Source: Nothophaeocryptopus gaeumannii
Taxonomy: Eukaryota > Ascomycota > Dothideomycetes > Mycosphaerellales > Mycosphaerellaceae
Direction: 5' to 3'
NCBI GenBank assembly: GCA_031771865.1
Contig: JASISA010000009.1
Coordinates: forward strand, 1,488,001-1,552,000
Length of the DNA: 64,000 bases
A model generated the notes under the pieces. That model was not told the DNA's origin, ran no database searches, and saw only the letters and a list, made by a program, of their open reading frames with translations. This document shows, in pieces, positions 32,022 through 43,675 of this stretch (position 1 is its first letter; the number at the start of each line of letters is the position of its first letter). Position numbers and translations under genes: made by a program.

Positions 32022-33080
32022 ATGGAGACATTGAACGAAACAAAAGACAATATGCCTGCCAGCAAGATGCCAGCACCAGCTGTCCAGCCGACGGTTCCGA
32101 ACGGAGGATCATCGGACACGAGCAGACGACAAAAAGTCCGTTTCGAAGACCTACCTCTGAGGAAGTCAGATCCGCCATACTCGGCATGGGGTTTATGGGG
32201 CGAAGAGGACGAGCTGGGCGCTCTCAATGTACTTACACCGGAAGTCATCAGATCAGCCTCGCAGGAAATCGTTCATGGTCTCACAATATCATTGAACCTC
32301 CCTATTGAATCGCCAGTCCGACCAATGAACCCTGTTCGGAAACCTTGCGAGCATCATATTGTCGCCAAAGGATACGCAAATGACGATGTACTTCATATCA
32401 ATACGCAAGGCTCAAGCCATTTCGACGGTCTTCGACACTTTCCTTATCAAGATACAAAGCTTTATTACGATGGCGCCACCCAGGATGATATCACTGGAGA
32501 GAAGGCAAACGGGAAGACTGGTGTTCAAAATCCGTCCAGGAAAGGCATTGCCGGTCGCGGCGTGTTGCTGGACTGGGGAAGATACGCTGAGGCGAGAGGT
32601 ATCAAGTACTCGCCTTTCGATCAATTCGCTATCCCAGTCTCACAGTTGAAAGAAGTCGCAGCTGAACAAGGTGTGGAGTTTCGTGTTGGCGACATCCTCG
32701 CTGTCCGAACCGGATGGACGAAAGCGTATCACAACCTCCCCATGGAAGAGAAGCTCGCGCTACCTGACCGTCCTGTTCGAGCTGCTTGTGGAGTGGAAGC
32801 GTCTCTCGAAGCTATGAAGTGGCATTGGGACAATGGGTTCGCAGCCGTCGCCACGGACACAGTAGCCTACGAGCAGTGGCCGTCTCCAAAACCGGCCGGT
32901 GTCTGTCTACACGAGGTCTTCCTGTCCGGATGGGGCATGATGATCGGGGAGTCTTGGGATCTTGAGGCGCTTGCCGATAAATGTCAAGAGCTTGGGCGGT
33001 GGACATTCTTCTTAACCAGCCAGCTTCTGAATATTCATGGTGGTGTTGCGAGCCCATCGAATGCCATGGCGTTACTGTAG
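32022..33080 (+). CDS. Cyclase-family metal hydrolase (kynurenine formamidase-like fold)
   Basis: The frame is open from upstream, but its first ATG is at 32022, giving 352 aa in one exon. The putative cyclase family (PF04199) is marked by SSHFDGLRHFPYQDTKLYYDG; His133, Asp135 and His139 of HFDGLRH are the expected metal ligands. The GDILAVRTGW segment and the late VATDTVAYEQWP and CLHEVFLSGWG segments fit as well. Family members hydrolyse amide or ester bonds in catabolic pathways, such as formylkynurenine or isatin. The N-terminal 40 residues are low in complexity. The gene heads a four-gene group with a Zn2Cys6 regulator, a DUF1446 protein and a transporter. The true substrate is not readable from sequence. 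Confidence 0.85.
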   Translation: METLNETKDNMPASKMPAPAVQPTVPNGGSSDTSRRQKVRFEDLPLRKSDPPYSAWGLWGEEDELGALNVLTPEVIRSASQEIVHGLTISLNLPIESPVRPMNPVRKPCEHHIVAKGYANDDVLHINTQGSSHFDGLRHFPYQDTKLYYDGATQDDITGEKANGKTGVQNPSRKGIAGRGVLLDWGRYAEARGIKYSPFDQFAIPVSQLKEVAAEQGVEFRVGDILAVRTGWTKAYHNLPMEEKLALPDRPVRAACGVEASLEAMKWHWDNGFAAVATDTVAYEQWPSPKPAGVCLHEVFLSGWGMMIGESWDLEALADKCQELGRWTFFLTSQLLNIHGGVASPSNAMALL

Positions 33081-33311
33081 AGTAGATTTGACGTGAAATT
33101 TGCAACAGCCGTTTAGTCAAATGTGCACAACCACCTCAGTCTTCAGGATTAGTTCTAGATCAGCATGGTTAAGCTTTCGCTCCGCGCGGCGTTCCTTCTG
33201 ACTTCCCTCGGTCGACTGCACCACTGCATATCACCTCGCCAGCACGCCTTGTGAGTTCGCCTGTCACGATGCCTCGCCTTCCTCATCACTCGCAGATGTC
33301 ACGGCGTAGAG

Positions 33312-35468
33312 ATGAGTTCCGCTGGGAGCAATCGGAGAGCGGCGCGTCGATACGCGTTTGCTTGCTCGCAGTGCCGCCGGAAGAAGATCGCCTGTGACGG
33401 TGACCAGCCATCATGTCGGAGATGCAAGCGCAACGGCGAGACGTGTTCCTACCCTCAACGAACAGCAGAGAGCCGCCTGGAGGATGCTCAGTCTCGTATC
33501 GCTCAACTTGAGAGCGAGCTTGGCCGCCAGATTGGCAATTACAGCCGGGCTGGCCACGGAAACGAGAACACGAAAGGTCCTCTACGGTCCAATCTTGGGA
33601 ATCCGTCCAACGAAGCTGGAGCCCACGAAGTAGTCGAGCAACAAGATGATCTAAGCCCGCATATTGGCTTGGACGAGAACGGTCATGTCACGTATCATGG
33701 CCCGACTTCTAGATTCTCATTCTCCATTCACGGAGATGTGAACATGCTGTCTACGCCTCGGCCCAGCGGTCAACCCGAAGACGGGAGCTCACACAGCCTC
33801 TCCCCTGCAGCTCCCTTTGCTCGCGATTTCGAACAGCCAATATGGCAGTCACTGCTGGAATCCAAGACTGAGTCGGAACTCGGTGCACCTCCAGCTCTTG
33901 TTCACAGCTTGTTGAATTCTTACTGGACCTGGGGTTTGCCGCTGCACAGCTGTGTCTACAAGCCTGGTAAGCTCTATCTGCCGCGACTTGAAATCTCAAT
34001 GTAGGCAGCATTCTTTCTTCATTGCAGCTGACGGCGTCTAGCTTTTCTCATGGACATGGCACTTGGTGGTCCAAACTACTCCAAGTTCCTCCTGCACTCG
34101 CTTCTTGCACTGGCTGCTCGCCACATTGACGTCGAGGCTTTTCCAGATGACCCCACAGACAAGGGTGAGCGCTACATGCAGAGCGCCAGAGAACTTCTTG
34201 TTGCCGAGCTCGCAGCAAAACGGCCCAAGATCCCTACGATACAAGGCCTTTTGATCTTGAGCGGACGCCAGTGTGCAACGGGCTCCACATCTGAAGGCTG
34301 GATGTATCTTGGCATGGCCATCCGAAGTATGATTGACATTGGGCTTCACTTGGACCTAAACAAATTGGCGGAGCTGGAGAAACTATCGCCCCTAGATCTG
34401 GAGCTTCGCAAGCGTCTCTACTGTTCGTGCTTCATTTGGGATAAGGCTTTGAGCCTTTCACTTGGCCGGCCGCCAACTTTGCGCCACATTCCAAGCTCAG
34501 CTTTGAACTTTCTGGATCATAGTGATGACAGTGAGATGTGGGTGCCTGGTAATGAGTTCCCAGACTACCCGCCGACCAAGGCCTACGCGACCACTTGTTT
34601 TCAATATTTCTGTCGTCTAGGCAGAATTGTTGAAGCAGTCATGAGACCTCCAGCACCTTCAACCCCGACCTCAGAGCTCGAGGCACACATGTCGACTCTC
34701 GAAAAAAGGCTGCTCGACTGGTACGAGAGCGTCCCGGAAACGCTCAAAGTCGATCCAGACTACGAGATCTGTCCTCCACCTCACATTCTCAGCCTGAACT
34801 TGTTTTACAGCACTCTGCTCATACTTCTCTGGCGGCCGCATTTGCATGTACTCGCGAGGGCAAGACGGACGTGTTCCGAGAATGCACGCATAGTACATAA
34901 GCTGTTTGTTTTATTCGGCAAGACCTTTCGATGGAGAAAAATGACGTATCTTGTTTCTTACTGCTTGTACACTGCAGCCACTGTCGATGTACAGGAGATG
35001 ATGACCGACCACGACGACGGCAGCAACGAGGCCGGAGAACGCTTGACACTGTCACTACAGCTGCTACAGAATGAGGCAAAACAGACACCCGGCATTCGAC
35101 GCAGCATCGACATAATAAAAAACCAACTCAGGACGTGGCGGCCGGTGTGCGAGGGGCAAGGCTACCAAAGCCACTCCAATGAACAATTAGCCGCCCCTAC
35201 AAAGGCCCAGCATCTGTCATGTTCTGCCAATGCTGTTCCGACTTCTCAGTCGGAGAACGAGCGCGCGGCACAAGCCTACACGACTGGCAATGATGTGCTC
35301 GGTCGACCGGCCTCCAAGTCCGATGAGTATGGTGACAACTTAAACTGGCAGGGGTTTCCTGTCCAATACGATCTGGACGGACTCATCTTTGATACAGGCG
35401 GAGGATTCCAGGATGCTTTCCCCTTCGCATTTGACGACCCTCTGCAGCTGGACTTCTTGTCCGGATAA
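33312..35468 (+). CDS. Zn2Cys6 transcription factor with fungal_trans domain
   Basis: Exons 33312-33966 and 34042-35468 join to 693 aa. The zinc cluster is C18-x2-C21-x6-C28-x6-C35-x2-C38-x6-C45, followed by a coiled-coil linker (RLEDAQSRIAQLESELG). The middle fungal-specific regulatory domain spans roughly 210-480, with LHSLLALAARH and SEGWMYLGMAIRSMIDIGLHLD. The C-terminus is acidic and Phe-rich, a likely activation region. The intron is 75 nt. A nearer CAG acceptor at 34027 would bring a stop in frame, so the TAG at 34041 is used. Its position between the cyclase and the DUF1446 gene suggests a local pathway regulator; this is inference. Confidence 0.92.
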
Positions 35469-35692
35469 TGGTTGATTGAGAGTGTCACGATACAGACGAG
35501 CCTGATGTCATCAAGCATGATAGGAAAAGTTCACTTGCAATCTTCAATGAAATATCATCACACGATCAGACTATACGCTCGATACATTGACTTGGCCTTG
35601 AGGTTAGGTATAATGACTACCTAAGGACTCCATCATGATACAATCCGTTCCGTTCATCAAGCGTAACGCGAAAGTCAAAACCATGAGCCACT

Positions 35693-37659
35693 CTATAACG
35701 GCTTTGGGTCGATGTGGCCATTGGTGGGACCATTTGCGTGGCCATTCGTATGGAGGTATGGTGCCTCTGCCAATGCCACTCTATCGACGTTGGCCTTCAA
35801 CGCCCCTGGAACTTCGATGAACAGCAGTGGGGCGTGCTGTTGCGTGCCAAGGGTGTCTCGTTCTCCCACTGAACCTTGCGCCCACATTCGCTTGAGTGTG
35901 CATTTCCATGCCAAGGCGGGATCGAAATACATGTTGGTGATGATGTCCTCATCGCTGACATTGTATAGCTTCTTGATGGTCTCGTTGGTCAGCAGATTAG
36001 CTTGCTTCACTCTGTTGTACGCTTGTTCCGAGTCGAACATGATGTCCAAGGTCAACTCAAATGGGCCTGAGTTCTTTGACCGGACAACGCGAGCAACCTT
36101 GTTCATTGTTGTTGCGCCGGCAGGAATTGCCTTCGGACACAGAGGTGTCAGGCTGCCGTGTTCGATTGAGGCGAAGTCTTCTGGGCTGATTGTTTGCAGT
36201 GCTTTCGTCTCTTGGGCTGATGTGATTTGGTGCATTGTAATTGGGAAAAGAGATGCTTCCTCACCCGGAGCAAGATCGACGAGATGGTACACGCTGAACT
36301 TGAAGACTGGTCCGGCTTCTGTCTCATGTGGCGACAGAGGCGATGCGAAGTTTCCTGTTGTCGCGACTTGATCCGGGTATGCGAAGTGCAGAATCGACGC
36401 CCTAGCGTTGTTGGCGATGGTATACGACAGCTCTTGTGTCGGGGCAACTACTTCGCCAAACACGCCAATCTCATGACCAGCGACCATCTCCGGCTCTAAG
36501 GGGCCCATTACGGCGTTGCGACCATAGATGTGGTAGATAAGTCGGCACTCATCTGACTGGTCCAGCTCAGGAAACAGTTTCTGCGTGTATTTCCGGACTC
36601 GCTCGAGGAAGTCATCGATTTGAGATATAAGGATGGGATCTCGGATGCCGCCTATAAAGACTGTTCGATACCCTAGCTTCTTCACGCCTTCGAGCTTGAT
36701 CTGGTAGACTGGAGTGGGTACGAACTCGGCTCCTCTGGCTCGGGTGGTCTTTTCGGTGATCTGTTCATACTTGGCGTTGTCCAACACCAAAACACCACCT
36801 GGTCCAGGTAATCTATCTGGCCGTGTCTTCTCATACAGCGTATGCGCTGCGGTTGCGAGGGTTGTACACCTTTCTTCCGGAGCGAGCGGAGTCAAGTCGA
36901 AAGAGTCCCTACGCATCGTTGCCATCAAACATCGGCCCTTGGGCACAGCACACATCCCTCCGCACTCCTACGATGCCAAAGGCAGATGGTCAGCGCAGGT
37001 GTCCGGAAGTAGACTTCCTTCAGAGGGGAGATTCTTACCATAATCTTGCCCATGTGCCATGCAACCCCTGGAAGACAACCTCGCGAGATACAGAAAGCTG
37101 CAAATGGTGCCGGGTCGTAAGATCTGCCACCGATGATGATATCTGGGTCGTTCTCCAGTGCTTTCAGATATGGCTCGCATCCCATTTGCGCAACGATCTC
37201 AACGGCCGAGTGCACGTCATCCTCTGTGAGAGCATCTACAGGTCCGCAGGGACCAACACGACCCTTTCGGACTCGTTGCGCGATCCACTCGCGATCCATA
37301 TTGGCATCGATTGTTGCTACTTTGAAGTTGTACCCCTTTGTTTTCGAAATCGCCGAGATCATGTCCAGCATTTGTCGAACATGCACGTTGCTGCCATCGC
37401 CGCCGGCGGAACCGATCATTACTTTGATCTTCTTGTGGTATGCGGCATCCAGCATTGGCTCCAAGTCTCGAAGGTATGAGCCTTTGCCGCACGTCATCTT
37501 GTTCGTTCCGAGCTTGAATGGCCCTCCGTCTGTGGAGCCACTGTCGACAATTATGGCTGCTGGTTTGTACTTTTCGATACCATACCAGAAGTGCTCGCGT
37601 GGAAAGCCATAGCCGAGCATGCCGACTGGCGTTAGGATGTTGAATTCTTCTGGAGTCAT
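35693..37659 (-). CDS. AtuA-like DUF1446-DUF4387 fusion protein
   Basis: Exons (minus) 37039-37659 and 35693-36967 join to 631 aa. The start is the first ATG (MTPEEFNILTPVGMLGYGF). The first 450-480 residues match the acyclic-terpene-utilisation AtuA family (DUF1446), with IIVDSGSTDGGPFKLG, GSAGGDGSNVHV and DPDIIIGGRSYDPAP. From about residue 480 comes a DUF4387-like domain (RVVRSKNSGPFELTLDIMF to CTLKRMWAQGS). In bacteria the AtuA region serves citronellol/geraniol breakdown, but most fungal homologues are unassigned and the reaction is unknown. The protein is probably cytosolic. It is divergent from the transporter gene, with a 406-nt promoter region between. A His- and Asn-rich tail ends the protein. 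Confidence 0.86.
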
Positions 37660-38065
37660 GGTCAATGTCTTCCTCTGCGTCTAAGCAGTGATGAATAGTC
37701 TATGATATTCTTTGCTGGTTCGAGCCTTGATACCTGGATGGCTTGCTGACTTTGTATAAACACGAGATGCCATCGACTGTATCCGGATTCGGTGGTTGCA
37801 CATTACGTCCAGTGCAACATTTAGCTTAATGGAGCTCCGGAATGCGAGAGAGTGAGCTTTACGGCATCTCTCCGACCAGTCTCGGAGAGATTTGCTGAGC
37901 CAGATCGTCAACGCTGTAGCACTTCGGCATCTTCCCGAGACGGCGCTTACGATCACAGAGTTCACGCTTCAACGGCACAGCAGTCTGGGGAACGTCGCTC
38001 GGAGTCTATATGGTATCAAAGCGCCTGGGACAAAAGCTACTCGTTCCCAACGTTCGATTGAGACG
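37660..38065. promoter_or_regulatory. Divergent promoter region of DUF1446 gene and MFS gene
   Basis: These 406 nt lie between two oppositely oriented genes. GGCATCTTCC- and CGGAG-type triplets are present, but I cannot assign a Zn2Cys6 site with confidence. Confidence 0.4.
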
Positions 38066-39752
38066 ATGTCTGCACACAAGATGACAGACACAACTCTTGC
38101 AGAGAAGCTCGACGACGAGACACTTTACGTTGACAAGGTCCTCCAACACGATGAGCAGAGCTCAATGCAGTACACTCTTGAAGAGGAGCGTAAGGCCATG
38201 CGAAAGCTGGACTTTCGTATAATACCCATGTGGGTCGCCTTTACTTCACAATCGAACAAGCACCACTGACATGTCCAGGCTTGGTGCCATCAACCTATGC
38301 TCCTTTCTTGATCGTGGAAACATCGGTAAGTTGGTATTCATCTCCTCAGGAAGACGCATCTGATAGACTTCAGGCAATGCATATACCGCCGGCCTGGGCG
38401 ACAGCTGGGGCATCACATCCAGCCAGTTCTCCTGGTTGATCACGATGTACTTCATCGCATACATATGCTTTCACTGGCTCATCTTGATCTGGAAAATAGC
38501 TCCACCACCAGTGTTAGTCTTGTGTAGTGCGTTGGCCTTCGGTACTGTGAGCATCTTGCAAACGGCGACGAATAGTTTTGGGGGCATCCTGGCCTGTCGA
38601 TTCTTCCTGGGAGTAAGTGAAGCCGCTTTTGCTCCAGCAATTGCACTGTACTTGGTAAGTCTCTCAACCACATGTGATTCTTTGCGCGTAGCTGATCTTG
38701 CCGTAGTCATTCTTTTACAACCGTCGCGAGATCGGTCTAAGATACGGCCTTTTCATCTCTTCTGCAGCCCTAGCAAGCTGTTTCGCCTCTGCATTGGCAT
38801 ATGGTATTCTCCAAGCGAAGACCTCGATCGCAGGCTGGCAACTGCTCTTCATCGTCGAAGGATCCCCAACCATCATCCTCGCATTCGTGGCATACTACGT
38901 GCTCCCAGCCGGGCCCAACAAAGTCCGCTTCCTGACCGCACGGGAGAACGAGGTCGTCTCTGCTCGAGTTGTGAAAGCAAGAGGAGTCGAAGAAGAAGGC
39001 AAGCTTAACTTCAAACAAGTGTTTGCGGCGTTCTACGATTACAAGAACTACATGACTGCCATCATACTGTTCTGTGTCAATGTAAGCTCCCTTGAAGTCC
39101 TAGACTAGATCGTAATTGCTGACGGACGACCCAATAGACGACCTACAACTCTCTTCCAGCCTTCCTGCCCACGATCATCAAAGATATCGGCATCGGTACT
39201 CCGCTCGTATCTCAAGGTCTCTCCGCCCCACCTTACTTCAGCGCCTTCCTAGTCTGCATAGCAATGAGCACCATCTCCGACCGGGTCCAACGTCGTGGCG
39301 TCTTCCTCTGCATTGTGTGCTGCGTGGCCGGAATCGGATACCTCCTCTTAGCCACCACAGTCACACCTGGAGTCCGCTATTTTGCCACATTCTTCATCTG
39401 CGCCGGTGGCTTCCCAGCCGTCCCTCTCACATTCTCTTGGGTCACAGATAATCAAGGATCTGCATCGAAGCGTGGAGCTGGGCTGATGATGTTTGGCATT
39501 ATCGGACAGACTGGGTCTATTCTAGGGGCGCATCTATTCCCGGCTTCGGAGGGGCCGCATTATGTTAAGGGGTCTGCGATATGCGCTGGGATTTTGTTCT
39601 TCGCGGCGCTTGTTGCGCCTGCTTTGAGCTTCTGTCTGTTCCTGCAGAATCGGGCGAGGGACAGGAAGTATGGAAAGGTTGATCATGATAAAGTGCCTTC
39701 GGACATCTTTGACGCTGGGGATGAGCATCCGATGTATCGATATGTTACCTAG
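38066..39752 (+). CDS. MFS transporter, anion:cation symporter (Dal5/Tna1-like), five exons
   Basis: Exons 38066-38229, 38279-38325, 38374-38654, 38707-39081 and 39138-39752 join to 493 aa. The second exon is only 47 nt. The signature for the family starts with RKLDFRIIPM, then FLDRGNIGNAYTAGL at the first helix pair. GILACRFFLGVSEAAFAPA and SFFYNRREIGLRYGLF are also diagnostic. About 12 membrane segments are visible. Dal5-type permeases import organic anions such as allantoate, nicotinate or other carboxylates. Its neighbours suggest it brings in the substrate of the cyclase/DUF1446 pathway. Introns are 48-56 nt; the first has a GTGGGT donor. Confidence 0.92.
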
Positions 39753-40072
39753 ATAACAAGTGATCTACGTGGAGATCAGAGACGATACGATGTCACTATT
39801 GATGGCCGAGCGACCCTTTTAAGAATATGTTTCGAGCGGAAGAAGCATACAGCAGACTCCTACCAAACTAAGACCTCTGTAGTGAGTCTTGTGCACGTAA
39901 AGCCCAGCATTGCCGTGACAGTTCCTTCCATTTCCGTTTTCATGTGAAACGGCACGGACCGGGACCCGCATGGCCGACTAACTTCACTTCCACTCCCGCC
40001 TTCTCTCCAACTTCTCCACTTCGCATTTCGACTGCTTTCAACAAACCTCCGCAACCTCGATCATAAGGCACT
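39753..40072. other. Intergenic
   Basis: Transporter 3' region and promoter of the first F-box gene. I see nothing specific. Confidence 0.5.
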
Positions 40073-41062
40073 ATGGCCGGCACGAAGCGCAAAGCAAGCA
40101 ATGCGGCGGAGCGCGCCGCTCCAAAGGTGAGTTATCGACGGCGCCCAGGAAGGCGAAGGGCAAACGCGCTAACTGCCATACCAGAAGTTGAAACGCGCGG
40201 CGGCGGCATTGAACGTCGTGACTCGAGCTGCTTCGCGAAAAGCTGCGACGAATGCGGTCTTCCAGACGACGGAACTCCTCGAACTCATTCTCGGCTTCCT
40301 GCCGATGAAAGATCTCTTGCTGAGCCAGCGCGTGTGTATCAAGTGGCGGGCTCTGATTCAGAAGTCGAAACCGTTGCAGCAAGCGCTGTTTTTCATTCCC
40401 CGTGAGCACGTGTCCTGTTGGAAGTACACCGACGATCTCCGCGGTGGCCGTCTCCAGGAGATCGATGCTAAGTGCGCTCTCGACGAGGATGAAGATGACA
40501 GCTGAATATGAAGCACATCGACATCAATGAATTGGTCTTTCACTACAACCGAGAAATCTCGAGCGTCCACGGCTACGCTTCAGAAGGAGGTGGTGCGATT
40601 ATTGACTTTCCTATGGCGACGAAGCCGTCCTTCTGGAAGTATCCCGAGGCATCCTGGCGGCGTATGCTGGTGTGCCAGCCACCTACTCGGGAATGGCATT
40701 ATGAGAGCTCTTTCGCAGTTGATGGTAATTTTTCTCTCGACCACGGAACATACGAAACCAGGATCGAAGACGCCGATCTTACGGCTGGTCGCCTAGTGGA
40801 GGTAGTGGAGAAGGCAGCACGATTGCAGGGCGCAGAGCCTCTATGGGCTACAGACTGTTTCTGGGCGAACATAGGCGATTCAGCCTTGTGCGTGACGCAG
40901 AAAGACCGGCGGACGATCGAGGAAGCGAATGCAGCACGTCGAGCGTCGAAGAAGAATCCATTCCAGGATGTCGACGGGGAATCTGGCGGATCCGACAGCG
41001 AGGAGAACAAAAGCGAGAGCGCTGGCAGAGAGTATGTTGATGGAGAAGATCCAGATGAGTAA
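40073..41062 (+). pseudogene. F-box protein with SWRRML block, reading frame interrupted
   Basis: Exon 1 (40073-40126) and exon 2 (from 40185) give MAGTKRKASNAAERAAPK, then an F-box (FQTTELLELILGFLPMKDLLL) and WKYTDDLRGG. That frame stops at 40503-40505 after an acidic run. The remaining half, including EASWRRMLVCQPPTREWHYE and an acidic C-terminus, continues to 41062 one frame back. The paralogue at 48.1-49.1 kb carries both halves in one frame, so this is one gene. Either a one-base indel, a sequence error, or an unrecognised intron explains it. A weak donor at 40410 with the AG at 40501 would restore the frame but removes sequence conserved in the paralogue. F-box proteins bridge substrates to SCF ubiquitin ligases. 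Confidence 0.6.
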
Positions 41063-41239
41063 GAAGTAGGGCAACAGAGCCAGTTGCCTCTCTACGGTGC
41101 ATTGAGTGTGGACCGGGTGCTCCAAAGACTGTAGGCACCAGGAATGCCATGGCACATTGCACGGACCACATTTGCAGCATCATGGAATATTGCATCGTTG
41201 GACTGAACTGATCTTTCTTCCCTGGCTCACGTGTTCAAG

Positions 41240-42757
41240 CTACCAAATCAATCTCTTCAGCTCCTCTCCTCCCTCAAGCTTTCCTAGCCAACCCTCGCAC
41301 CATGGATCTCTCACTGGCGCCAGAGCCTCATCAACACTCAACTTCAATGCGAACCTCGGCCAAGAATGCCACATACCCGTATCCACAATCGAGAATTGCC
41401 AACTCTTCTTGCAGACTGCACAAATCGTGCTCCCAAAGTCCGGCATATATACCATCATCTTCTGCAAGTGCTCTGGGAAGTCTTCTCTCCTCACGCTCGC
41501 CCTCTTGTGAAAACCAGCCAGTATGTCCGGATCACCAAGCCCGAGGTGAGGGCATATCCTAATTCGAGCACGTATTTGTAGAGAGTATGAAACCAGAGGA
41601 TCTGTTATAAGATCTCGATCCGGGACTCTCAGAAGTGTAATAGTTCGATCCACGCTCCAGCTCGAGCCGAGATCAATCATATGCGGAGCTGAGAAACCGG
41701 AGGAATCGTAGATATGGTCCGGATGGCCGCAGACTCTTGAATGCAAATATGTGGTTGGCTCGGTGAGTGACTGCTCTCTTAGCTTCCGCAAGCTGACCAG
41801 ATCCTCAGTCCAGTGCTCACAAAGCCGTATCTTCGCCACTGAAGCCATACATTTCCGTTTCTCAGCCGGCAGCTCGATCTCGTCGTGGGAGAAATACCAT
41901 CTTGGATGAAGTTGCACACAAACACTGCACGCAAGACCTGCCCAGCTTCCGTCTCGTATTGCATCCTCTTCGAGTCGACGTGTTCGATCCCTGTCCAGAC
42001 GCTTCGTGACCGAATACCGTTCTTTCGCCAGCGCAAATCGGAGTTTGTGGTCGTAGATGATTTCCCAGAGTCTATCACCCGCGAAGGACAAGTTTCTAAT
42101 ATCAACGAGCTGGTAATCGATGCCGTGAAAAAGATCCCGGCACGTAAGACCCAAACAGACCAAATCCGAAGGCTTCAAATAGTCCTTGATCATGCAAAGC
42201 AGCTCAGCCGGCAAATCCTGAAGCGTCGTAGAATAAACATTGACCAGCGTCTCCTGAGAAGACGCCCTCCTTACATGCCTCTCAGCGTCAACGATCGTCT
42301 CCGGACTTCGACCCCTTCCAGGTATCGGATCCGAATGACTCCTGATCATAGCCTGAAAATGCGGATTCATAGACCCCTGTCTCTTGTCAGACCTCCTCTC
42401 TATCAGCGACGCAGCCACCCCGCCGAAATCATGAACCCGATCGATAATCGTCCGACTCAGAATCTTCCTCTTCTCATTCACATACTCGTTTTCCCTGAGC
42501 AATTTCTCCAATTCCTCAGCCGATAAGTATGGATCCGAGACTGAGCAGAGAAAGCTGGCGAGATGTTTCTGAACTTCCACGGGGATCGAATCATCCCGAT
42601 CTCGACGGCCCAGGGCGGAGTGGTAGTGGTAATATCCTGAGGGGAGGCGGTGGGCTGCTTGCAGCAACTCAAAGGACAAAGACTTCATGGCGGTTCTTCC
42701 AGTAGCTTTCCGACGTTGGTATTCCAGACAATGCATAGAGTAATCGCTCGCACCCAT
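41240..42757 (-). CDS. F-box domain protein with Cys-rich C-terminal region
   Basis: This single exon codes for 505 aa, with the first ATG at 42757. Residues 1-175 are helical and charged, without a known fold. An F-box follows at about 179-215 (LQDLPAELLCMIKDYLKPSDL, then LTCRDLFHGID). The second half holds scattered Cys and His residues, including LACSVCVQLHPRWYFSH, LCEHW, RVCGHPDHIYD and ICAVCKKSW, which could bind zinc. This layout is common among uncharacterised F-box proteins of plant-associated ascomycetes. It belongs to a different subfamily from the SWRRML F-box genes on either side. Substrate is unknown. It is transcribed toward the broken F-box gene. Confidence 0.8.
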   Translation of the reverse strand: MGASDYSMHCLEYQRRKATGRTAMKSLSFELLQAAHRLPSGYYHYHSALGRRDRDDSIPVEVQKHLASFLCSVSDPYLSAEELEKLLRENEYVNEKRKILSRTIIDRVHDFGGVAASLIERRSDKRQGSMNPHFQAMIRSHSDPIPGRGRSPETIVDAERHVRRASSQETLVNVYSTTLQDLPAELLCMIKDYLKPSDLVCLGLTCRDLFHGIDYQLVDIRNLSFAGDRLWEIIYDHKLRFALAKERYSVTKRLDRDRTRRLEEDAIRDGSWAGLACSVCVQLHPRWYFSHDEIELPAEKRKCMASVAKIRLCEHWTEDLVSLRKLREQSLTEPTTYLHSRVCGHPDHIYDSSGFSAPHMIDLGSSWSVDRTITLLRVPDRDLITDPLVSYSLQIRARIRICPHLGLGDPDILAGFHKRASVRREDFPEHLQKMMVYMPDFGSTICAVCKKSWQFSIVDTGMWHSWPRFALKLSVDEALAPVRDPWCEGWLGKLEGGEELKRLIW

Positions 42758-43675
42758 AGCAGATCAATAGCAAAAGAGCATTCGATACTTGTGTCAGTTA
42801 ACTGGCTGCTTGTCCAAAGATGTCTATTGCTCGGAAAGCAGACAGCGACCTTCTTGGACTCTCCATCCTCATATACTCCTCTTGGCCCTCCCACGCAGAC
42901 TCCGAGACATCAGCCTCCATGGTGAGCCGCAAGCCCCCATCGTACTTGCGACAAAGACAACACCATACATCTTTCTTGGCAGGAGACGTAGCTGTTAGCG
43001 CCAAGGCATATCAGCCAAGAAGAGTCAGGACAGCGAAGGCCTCGACACGCGTGGGACGCGCGCAATGTACGTTGGCATAGAGATTGTTCCCTGGAACATC
43101 CAATGACATAAATCAGAAATGTCCGTATGCCAAGAACATCTCATGACCTAGAGCAGCCTGACACTGCGTCGACATCTCATGAAGGTCGTCTGGAACGAGC
43201 CACGACTTGGCAAGCCAAGAACAGGTAAATGAACACAAGCCAAGATAGAGCAACCAAGATCGCTCAAGAAGTAGCCAAGAACATCAGCGATCGGACGACG
43301 GACAATTGAGGTACGGCAGTATAATTTTAAACTTCTTCTTTACCTTTGCTTTGCCTAGGAAGATTGACAGCCCTGGATCCGTCCAACTCCGGAGGTGGGA
43401 CCATACTCCTTGGCAACAACTCGACTCGTATCTCCACGCCAAGCATGGATCAACGAACACCAACTGTACTGCGCCGCACCCGGTTTCAATGTGCACGCAA
43501 ACTCCGGAATGCTTTCTCTCCTCAACACGAACACCGAAGCAACAAGTTCGGGGACCTGCAAGTCCGATAATGATCAACAATGAGTGTGTGTGCAAGACGA
43601 GACCAGGCTGTGCAGCGTCACTTAACATCATGATGTCGCAAGCTTCTCCTTCGCGTCCTTGACAACGACATCGCC
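42758..43675. other. Intergenic
   Basis: F-box promoter region and 3' region of aim21. The motif AGCCAAGAAC or close variants recur between 43120 and 43280. The open frames have no recognisable domain. Confidence 0.45.

Noticed and set aside
43120..43280. Recurring AGCCAAGAAC-like words as a CRISPR-like array
   Set aside because: Copies are inexact and unevenly spaced, and CRISPR arrays are not expected in a fungal genome.
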